From the NCBI GenBank assembly GCA_014523525.1, contig JAATVL010000054.1, positions 1 to 9,914 of the forward strand: 9,914 nucleotides of DNA. Reading direction: 5' to 3'. Numbering within the stretch: position 1 is the stretch's first letter; each line of letters starts with the position of its first letter. The notes beneath the pieces were generated by a model. That model worked only from the letters and a program-made list of their open reading frames with translations. It was not told where the DNA came from and searched no databases. This DNA comes from Nitrososphaerales archaeon TH703 (GTDB lineage: Archaea > Thermoproteota > Nitrososphaeria > Nitrososphaerales > Nitrososphaeraceae). Shown here piece after piece: positions 6,025-9,914 of this stretch. Made by a program: the position numbers and the translations under genes.

Positions 6025-6038
6025 TAGGTCTGGACCTA
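6025..6038. repeat. Perfect palindromic dyad TAGGTC-TG-GACCTA
   Basis: A 6-bp perfect inverted repeat with a 2-base centre lies just after the small ORF. It repeats the GGTC/GACC half-site found around the TATA box at 5895-5915, about 125 bp away. It may be a second operator for the same protein, or the stem of a short hairpin. Further small dyads follow, AACC/GGTT (6045-6057) and CGGT/ACCG (6053-6065). Confidence 0.4.
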
Positions 6039-6173
6039 TCGGGAACCATATCGGTTGCTTACCGAGAGAAGTTCTTCTTTTCTTGATAACAAAGTTCGTC
6101 TGTCCGAGTTCCGTGGAATGAGAGAGGCGACATTATACTGGAAGTCGCACAAATATATTTATAGATGGTTGAT

Positions 6174-6380
6174 TCAGTCACGAGCACCTAGATCGCATAA
6201 GAGTCGGGTCACTACTAAACATTCAGTAGCAGTAATTACGTCAGCATTCTTCTTTACGAGAGCAGATTTACCTTGCTCTATAACGTTATCTATTATCTGC
6301 TCAGTGATATTTGGATTTTTAACCAGGAAATCTTTTATCCTCTCTTCAAACTCGTTAATTTTCTGAGTATACATTGACAT
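6174..6380 (-). CDS. Small helical protein of unknown function (68 aa)
   Basis: This 68-aa frame has protein-like composition: an amphipathic charged helix (KINEFEERIKDFLVKN, 7-22), a turn NPNITEQ, a second helix (IIDNVIEQGKSALVKK, 29-44), and a third at the C-terminus (TECLVVTRLLCDLGARD). The likely fold is a small three-helix bundle. There is no membrane segment and no metal motif beyond two lone cysteines. A weak TATA-like TTAATTA (6405-6411) is about 28 bp upstream of the ATG at 6380; ATG at codon 3 (6374) is an alternative. The opposite strand has a longer open frame (6055-6366), but its product is unlike a natural protein. I do not recognise a family. Confidence 0.55.
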   Translation of the reverse strand: MSMYTQKINEFEERIKDFLVKNPNITEQIIDNVIEQGKSALVKKNADVITATECLVVTRLLCDLGARD

Positions 6381-6605
6381 TCATCAGGATTGACGACGTT
6401 GTGGTAATTAAGCGTGATCATGGAACTAATAGTGTGAATGCAAAAACTCTAGAAATTATGATACTAATAAGATACATGCCTTAAAAAAATCTACAGGGAA
6501 CCATATAATCATATTATGTGAAGATACTTGCAATACTAAAGCTAGTGCTTCAACTGAATCCTATGACTTCAATGCGTGGCGACAATATTAAGCTTATTTT
6601 TTGAT

Positions 6606-6854
6606 TCACACAACTTCTGCTTTTGCGAAGCGGTCTCCAATACTGGTAATTCTTATGTTCGTTTTCTGTCCCGCTTTTGCACCTTGAACAAAGATTACAA
6701 ATCCTTGGATTCTAGCAATTCCATCGCCCCTTTTGCTTATTTCTGATATCTCAACTTCGTATTCTTTTCCCATCTCTACTGGTTTTGGACTTGAACCAAA
6801 CGTTCCTCCTCGACTTCCGCCTCTACTATAACCATTTCTTCCGCTGTAACTCAT
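6606..6854 (-). CDS. Stand-alone TRAM domain RNA-binding protein with RGG-like tail
   Basis: Starting at ATG 6854 the product is 82 aa: an N-terminal Gly/Arg/Ser-rich stretch (MSYSGRNGYSRGGSRGG) followed by one TRAM domain, from PVEMGKEYEVEISEISKRG through GDGIARIQGFVIFVQGAK to RFAKAEVV. TRAM is a small beta-barrel that binds RNA; single-domain archaeal TRAM proteins have been described as RNA chaperones, some cold-responsive. The RGG-like tail would add non-specific RNA binding (inference). The frame extends 14 codons further to another ATG (6896), but MFIHITGRDNLILV does not resemble the family. The TATA box TTTATATTG at 6914-6922 fits a transcript starting near 6892, giving a leader of about 38 nt to the ATG at 6854. 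It is a single gene with no coding neighbour on its strand nearby. Confidence 0.88.
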   Translation of the reverse strand: MSYSGRNGYSRGGSRGGTFGSSPKPVEMGKEYEVEISEISKRGDGIARIQGFVIFVQGAKAGQKTNIRITSIGDRFAKAEVV

Positions 6855-6913
6855 TACTAAGATAAGATTATCTCTCCCCGTAATATGAATGAACATAATT
6901 ATTGTAAAAATGT

Positions 6914-6922
6914 CAATATAAA
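6914..6922 (-). promoter_or_regulatory. TATA box of the TRAM gene
   Basis: TTTATATTG on the minus strand is centred at 6918 and predicts transcription from about 6892. This is downstream of the extended start at 6896 and supports the ATG at 6854 as the real start, with a leader of about 38 nt. Another weaker box (ATTCATATTA, 6881-6890) would give a nearly leaderless message. Confidence 0.45.
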
Positions 6923-7116
6923 TTAAGTAACTTTATGACGCATTTACTTAAATTGAAAAATACAACATCTGAATAAAGAAGTACTCAGGAAATTCAAGTA
7001 AACCGAATATTCTCTTTTTTTGACAAACAAGCGATCAGAGTAGCACACACCTACTGTCCTATCCACATTTTAAGAAATCATGAAATCATTAGATAGAATC
7101 TCTACCATTATAATAT

Positions 7117-7221
7117 ATGAGGGAACAATCATATGTTACTAAAGTTTTGCCAGATTTGATTAAATTTTATATACCCAGAACAGAGGGTTTTATGGAATTT
7201 GTAAAGGAAATAGTTTCCTAG
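7117..7221 (+). CDS. Possible 34-aa small ORF before the 68-aa gene
   Basis: ATG 7117 opens a frame of 34 residues beginning MREQSYVTKVLPDLIKFYIP and ending in EFVKEIVS, with two consecutive stops TAG TAG (7219-7224). It is an ordinary helix-forming, charged-plus-hydrophobic composition. It ends 9 bases before the ATG of the next gene, so coupling is possible. Against it, a good TATA-like TTTATATAC (7166-7174) lies inside the frame and would begin transcripts near 7196, leaving the ORF out of that message. No homology can be recognised. Confidence 0.3.
   Translation: MREQSYVTKVLPDLIKFYIPRTEGFMEFVKEIVS
7166..7174 (+). promoter_or_regulatory. TATA box and short leader hairpin for the 68-aa gene
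   Basis: TTTATATAC is a good TATA box predicting transcription from about 7196 and a leader of about 35 nt before ATG 7231. That leader contains a perfect 6-bp hairpin AGGAAA-TAG-TTTCCT (7205-7219) and then the purine run AGGGGAG (7223-7229) close to the ATG. Confidence 0.45.
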
Positions 7222-7230
7222 TAGGGGAGC

Positions 7231-7437
7231 ATGTCACTGATAGAATTTGACGGTTATTTTAAAGGAAAATTCGAACCTGTCAAGTATACGCGATTAGAAG
7301 TTCACACATCAAATGTAAAGGAGGTACAAATTATAGTATATCCTAATAATATTCGAACAAAATTGACACAACAATCGTCAGTATTTGAATTCAATAATAA
7401 GCTCCTACTTGTAATCAAGGCTAGAAAGAAACCATAA
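7231..7437 (+). CDS. Unrecognised 68-aa beta-rich basic protein
   Basis: The frame gives 68 residues starting MSLIEFDGYFKGKFEPVKY, with alternating hydrophobic segments (TRLEVHTS, KEVQIIVYPN, KLLLVIKARKK) that suggest a small beta-sheet or barrel fold, and a basic C-terminus (KARKKP). A nucleic-acid-binding role would fit the charge but is a guess. ATG 7231 is preceded by AGGGGAG three to four bases away and by a TATA box at 7166-7174. The gene converges on the nuclease-like gene, with only 25 bp between the two stop codons. I do not recognise a family. Confidence 0.55.
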   Translation: MSLIEFDGYFKGKFEPVKYTRLEVHTSNVKEVQIIVYPNNIRTKLTQQSSVFEFNNKLLLVIKARKKP

Positions 7438-7462
7438 ATTCATGCCGACCACGACGTATGCA

Positions 7463-8263
7463 TTATAGATAATCCGTGATTTTATTATATTCACTTTCTA
7501 GGATACGTGTTTCAATTTGTTTTCTGTATGTCATTACTGCCTTGATGCTAGAAAACTGATTTAGGAATTCAATCTCTTCTTTTAAGAATCCAGGATTGAA
7601 ATTGTATAGTTCGTTGAATACTAGTTTTTGATTTATTCTCTCTAAAGTCTGGAGTCTGGTATATATCCTGTCAATACCTTCTACGATACCATTATCTATC
7701 ATTGTTTTGGTAAGCCTTCTTTTGGATAAATTGAACATTCCTGTATGTATGTCTCTGTCAAATACTGACAGAACATTAAAGTGGTCTTTTGTACCACTAT
7801 ACCCTATTATAGTTGCAGGTAGCAAACGCAAGAATTTAAGGGAAGCTCTATTGACGTGCTTTTTATCCAGAACAACTATAGATCTTCCAAAGGTAAGTAT
7901 TCCATTCATTATCTGATTCGGTATACGTCCATCTAAAACATCACAATTGGACTTGAGCTCTACGGGATAGAATGAAATTGCGTCTATTCTACATTTTTCA
8001 GTTCTGGCAACCTCAGTTAGTTGACCTAACCTCATGAGGATTTCATAATAAGCTTCCGTCTGTTCTGAATTCTGGTAAGTTTTACTATCTTTGGTTCTCT
8101 GCAAGATGGCAATTACCAAGTCAAATTGACCAAAGTACCCTTCACTTTTGATCCTGATTTCACTGTCGGGTTTTGTAAATGGTAAATTTCTGTTTTTACT
8201 ATCAATAATATGTCCTGATTCTATAGAACTTACAAATAGGTCTTTTAATTCCAATTCATTCAT
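7463..8263 (-). CDS. PD-(D/E)XK nuclease-like protein (MmcB/sce7726-like core)
   Basis: This 266-aa soluble protein carries a plausible PD-(D/E)XK core: D94 in RIDAISFY, then E102-L-K104 in PVELKSN, followed by CDVLDGRIPNQI with Q117 and the beta strand FGRSIVVLD (125-133). The succession D...ExKS(N/D)xDxLxxR...Q...hhVV matches the pattern of MmcB- and sce7726-type nuclease-fold proteins. E73 and the helix 66-82 could supply the helix before the active site. The C-terminal 130 residues are charged and helical with no domain I recognise. Activity on DNA or RNA is inferred. The convergent 68-aa gene ends 25 bp away. ATG 8263 is first in frame near a TATA box at 8290-8297, predicting only about 3 nt of leader. 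No methyltransferase or helicase partner lies nearby, so a restriction system is not supported. Confidence 0.7.
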   Translation of the reverse strand: MNELELKDLFVSSIESGHIIDSKNRNLPFTKPDSEIRIKSEGYFGQFDLVIAILQRTKDSKTYQNSEQTEAYYEILMRLGQLTEVARTEKCRIDAISFYPVELKSNCDVLDGRIPNQIMNGILTFGRSIVVLDKKHVNRASLKFLRLLPATIIGYSGTKDHFNVLSVFDRDIHTGMFNLSKRRLTKTMIDNGIVEGIDRIYTRLQTLERINQKLVFNELYNFNPGFLKEEIEFLNQFSSIKAVMTYRKQIETRILESEYNKITDYL

Positions 8264-8615
8264 ACATTGTTACAATTGTCAAGGGTCAATAAATATAGGA
8301 TTAGATAATATTATTTTGTAGCTGAATCATCATTTCTTGAGTTATATTGATTTTGCTATTTATTCTTCGTTGAAATTATTAAGAAATCCTTATATTATTC
8401 ATGATGAATGAAATTCGATACTAACAGGTAGGATTGAAGTGTTAGGTCTTGAGGAGTCGCAACCTACGACGCTATCGGTTCTAAAAAAGGGTTCCTATAT
8501 ATGTATGAACTATCCAGCTTTAAACTTTTTTCTGGTTAAATTCAGTTAAGTCGGTCCCCTAGGGAGGTTTGCCAATCAATTCTGACCTTTAGAAACAGTC
8601 ATAGTAAGGTAAAGC
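8264..8615. other. Non-coding region between nuclease-like and phosphoesterase genes
   Basis: Apart from the promoter at 8290-8297, I see no supportable gene in these 352 bases. The part from about 8420 to 8570 is less AT-rich than its surroundings and contains two alternative short pairings of the same segment: ACCTA (8462-8466) can pair with TAGGT (8443-8447), or CCTAC (8463-8467) with GTAGG (8428-8432). A TATA-like CTTATATTATT at 8389-8399 lies upstream. An 8-bp palindrome CCCTAGGG is at 8557-8564. A small RNA is conceivable but not shown. Confidence 0.35.
8290..8297 (-). promoter_or_regulatory. TATA box of the nuclease-like gene
   Basis: TATATTTA (minus strand) is centred about 30 bp upstream of the ATG at 8263. 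Transcription is predicted at about 8266, leaving a near-leaderless mRNA. The start codon has no Shine-Dalgarno sequence. Confidence 0.5.
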
Positions 8616-9419
8616 TTATGTGTTAAGAAAAGGTTTATACTTTGAAACGAGATCTGAGAGAGGAAAACTCTTTCCACCAACTATCTTTAATTTGACAGAC
8701 AAATTATTTTTCTTTATATCTATAATATTATAGGTGTTTTGAAAGAATCCTCTAAATCTAGAGGAACTGGCAGTTCCTGCATATGCAATCTGAAGGGATC
8801 CAAGATTCCACACCCATGGGCGATGTTTATGACCGCATAGAACTAGATCAACGTGGGAATCCAAGCATACCCTCAGTGTGTCTCCCGCATCTAAAATTAT
8901 AATCTTATCAGTACCAGTATCGGGGATCCCAATCAGATGGTGATGCATAGCGATAATAATTTTCTTTTGTTGTCCTTCAAACTTCTCAATAGCCTTCTCC
9001 ATCCACAAAAGTTGTCTATATCCAACCTCCCCTTCATCCCTATCGGGTCTCGCAGTATGAAGGGTCATTAGAACTACGTCCCCCATATCGTAGATTTGGC
9101 TCGTTGGAAAGAATTTCTTGAACAATAAATATCCCGTGTGTCTGTAATCGTGATTGCCGGGTAGGACAATTAGTTCCCTACAATTGAGACGTTGTAATTC
9201 TATTCTTGCTAGTTCGAATTGTGGGAGTATTCCTTCATCTGTTATATCGCCCGTTACTATGATGGCATCGGGTTTCATACTATTTACTTCTTGAACTATT
9301 TTATCAAATACCAATGCGTCGTAAAGGCTGCCTATGTGGATGTCAGAAATTTGAACTAAAACTGTCAAGTGTACAAAATTTGGTTCAAACGATATATTAA
9401 GGATATACTCACCAAGCAC
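8616..9419 (-). CDS. Calcineurin-like metallophosphoesterase (CpdA/Icc-like)
   Basis: All five metal-binding blocks of the calcineurin-like phosphoesterase fold are present: SDIHIG with D26 and H28, GDITDEG with D58, LPGNHDYRH with N89 and H90, AMHHH (157-161), and GHKH with H197 and H199. These hold a two-metal centre that hydrolyses phosphomonoesters or diesters. The spacing and size resemble class III cyclic-nucleotide phosphodiesterases (CpdA/Icc), but substrate cannot be told from sequence. No signal peptide is seen, so it should be cytoplasmic. The start is doubtful. GTG 9419 is the longest; TTG at codon 18 (9368) would give MTVLVQISDIHIG, a more usual family N-terminus, and a TATA box (9393-9400) sits 27-28 bp upstream of that TTG, as in the antiporter gene. 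The shorter form would be 250 aa. Confidence 0.9.
   Translation of the reverse strand: MLGEYILNISFEPNFVHLTVLVQISDIHIGSLYDALVFDKIVQEVNSMKPDAIIVTGDITDEGILPQFELARIELQRLNCRELIVLPGNHDYRHTGYLLFKKFFPTSQIYDMGDVVLMTLHTARPDRDEGEVGYRQLLWMEKAIEKFEGQQKKIIIAMHHHLIGIPDTGTDKIIILDAGDTLRVCLDSHVDLVLCGHKHRPWVWNLGSLQIAYAGTASSSRFRGFFQNTYNIIDIKKNNLSVKLKIVGGKSFPLSDLVSKYKPFLNT
9391..9400 (-). promoter_or_regulatory. TATA-like box inside the extended phosphoesterase frame
   Basis: TTAATATATC on the minus strand is centred 27.5 bp upstream of the TTG at 9368. This is the same spacing as the antiporter's TATA box to its ATG. It lies within the codons used if translation began at GTG 9419, so it argues for the shorter phosphoesterase. 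Confidence 0.45.
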
Positions 9420-9630
9420 AGTCGAATGGAGAAAAAGTGATAGATCTTATTGCAAAAAATTCTTCAACTTGAAAAGTGGTCTCTATCAATTTGCATTACA
9501 CGATAAATGATAATAGTAAATGGAAGCTCGTCAAGAGAGTTACCTATGATTATCGATATTCCTTTTAATTAAATGAGATAATTTTAAGAATTTTATTTGA
9601 AATAAATAAGAAGAAACGTTATTTTATAGG

Positions 9631-9681
9631 CCCGTCGGGATTAATTGCCTGCCTGCGGCAGGATTCTACTAACTTAGTATT
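9631..9681. repeat. GC-rich hairpin cluster in AT-rich DNA
   Basis: Three perfect dyads follow in close order: CCCG-T-CGGG (9631-9639), CCTGCC-TGC-GGCAGG (9648-9662) and ACTAA-C-TTAGT (about 9669-9679). The second has an entirely G/C-rich 6-bp stem with a 3-base loop, standing out sharply from the surroundings. A TATA-like run TTATTTTATA (9619-9628) precedes the island. It could be a transcript terminator, an RNA stem, or an inserted small repeat such as a MITE-type or REP-like element. Confidence 0.45.
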
Positions 9682-9735
9682 TGGCTCTTTGTTATTACAT
9701 TAGCTCTAATAGGTTATCTTTATACAGAGGGGTAA

Positions 9736-9776
9736 GGATTTATTTTAAAATCCAAGTGGAACCTTAATTACTTGGA
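9736..9776. repeat. Adjacent stem-loops GGATTT/AAATCC and TCCAAGT/ACTTGGA
   Basis: GGATTT (9736-9741) pairs with AAATCC (9748-9753) around a 6-base loop. TCCAAGT (9751-9757) pairs with ACTTGGA (9770-9776) around 12 bases. The two stems share bases 9751-9753, so they would be mutually exclusive at the junction. Together with the island at 9631-9681 they make the right end unusually rich in potential secondary structure. Confidence 0.35.
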
Positions 9777-9851
9777 ATAAAATTCTCTTCTCATCAATAT
9801 TCTAATTAATTTTCTTAAGATTATGTTGATCAATCGTTGTGTGGGATCCAT
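9768..9851 (-). CDS. Doubtful 27-aa basic small ORF
   Basis: ATG 9851 on the minus strand opens MDPTQRLINIILRKLIRI and ends in RREFYSK before TAA. The product is a strongly basic amphipathic helix, which is a common type of small archaeal protein but also common by chance in AT-rich DNA. The nearest TATA-like box (9864-9873) is only about 18 bp upstream, which does not fit. Its 3' end overlaps the stem-loop at 9770-9776. Confidence 0.2.
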   Translation of the reverse strand: MDPTQRLINIILRKLIRILMRREFYSK

Positions 9852-9914
9852 AATTAACCTTAGTATTATTAAACTGATGTTAAATTAGAAGATGACGGAA
9901 CTTTGTTTCAATTA

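Larger units (their letters stand above)
9420..9914. other. Right-end region without a convincing gene
   Basis: These 495 bases are strongly AT-rich and show no supportable large coding frame, tRNA or rRNA. They contain a GC-rich island with hairpins (9631-9681), further stems at 9736-9776, and one doubtful small minus-strand frame (9768-9851). Confidence 0.45.

Noticed and set aside
6055..6366. Plus-strand 103-aa frame with a TTG start
   Set aside because: Composition rich in Ser/Arg and hydrophobic runs does not look like a natural protein, and its larger part is antisense to the better 68-aa minus-strand frame.
7080..7142. 20-codon plus-strand frame starting at ATG 7080
   Set aside because: Too short, no promoter at the right distance, and it overlaps the better 34-aa frame.
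8401..8460. ATGATGA at 8401-8407 as a C box of a C/D box small RNA
   Set aside because: No CTGA (box D or D') follows within the next 60 bases, so the element pair needed for a C/D RNA is missing.
8557..8564. 8-bp palindrome CCCTAGGG
   Set aside because: Isolated, not near a promoter or gene start, and a single 8-bp palindrome is expected by chance in a window of this size.
7463..9419. Defence island made of the nuclease-like and phosphoesterase genes
   Set aside because: The genes have separate promoters and a 352-bp gap, and there is no methyltransferase, helicase, reverse transcriptase, toxin or CRISPR component nearby.
9625..9700. Possible tRNA in the GC-rich island
   Set aside because: No T-arm GGTTC-type sequence, no 7-bp acceptor pairing and no anticodon stem of the right length can be placed.

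Overview
The window looks archaeal, most likely a soil-type ammonia-oxidising thaumarchaeon (Nitrososphaera/Nitrosocosmicus-like). This is inferred from AT-rich DNA, several TATA-like boxes centred about 25-28 bp upstream of start codons with little or no leader, a stand-alone RGG-tailed TRAM protein, and a small Cys/His protein that resembles thaumarchaeal hypothetical proteins. No rRNA or tRNA was found, so the species cannot be fixed.

Layout. On the left edge (1-73, minus) is only the N-terminus of a gene running out of the window, with a good TATA box. After about 430 bp of non-coding DNA holding a conspicuous hairpin comes a plus-strand block (573-3164) of families better known from bacteria: a DUF1326 cysteine-cluster protein, a DUF2182 polytopic membrane protein, a 52-residue C-terminal remnant of an AHSA1/SRPBCC protein, and a DUF899 thioredoxin-fold protein whose ATG overlaps the remnant's TGA. 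An unrecognised 162-aa protein (3262-3750) follows, then a cluster of hairpins and a TTG-started small protein with a CxxC...CxH knuckle (4068-4460). It converges on a minus-strand CPA2/Kef-type cation/proton antiporter without an RCK domain (4500-5729).

The 5730-6605 stretch is gene-poor. It has a strong TATA box enclosed in overlapping palindromes, a possible 27-aa leaderless ORF and a small helical minus-strand protein (6174-6380). Then come the TRAM/RGG protein (minus, 6606-6854), a possible 34-aa ORF and a 68-aa unknown (plus), a 266-aa PD-(D/E)XK nuclease-like protein (minus), and a calcineurin-like phosphoesterase (minus, 8616-9419). The right end has no convincing gene but contains several hairpins, including a GC-rich one in very AT-rich DNA.

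How the genes work together. The plus block reads as an acquired accessory cassette: DUF1326 and DUF2182 are often neighbours and are suspected to handle metals, and AHSA1-type SRPBCC and DUF899 proteins are also often neighbours. The antiporter, TRAM protein, nuclease-like protein and phosphoesterase appear to be separately promoted single genes. I see no defence system, CRISPR array, transposase or integrase. The most interesting items are the palindrome-wrapped promoter at 5895-5922, the AHSA1 remnant coupled to DUF899, the nuclease-like protein, and the hairpin structures at 370-420, 3726-3813 and 9631-9776.
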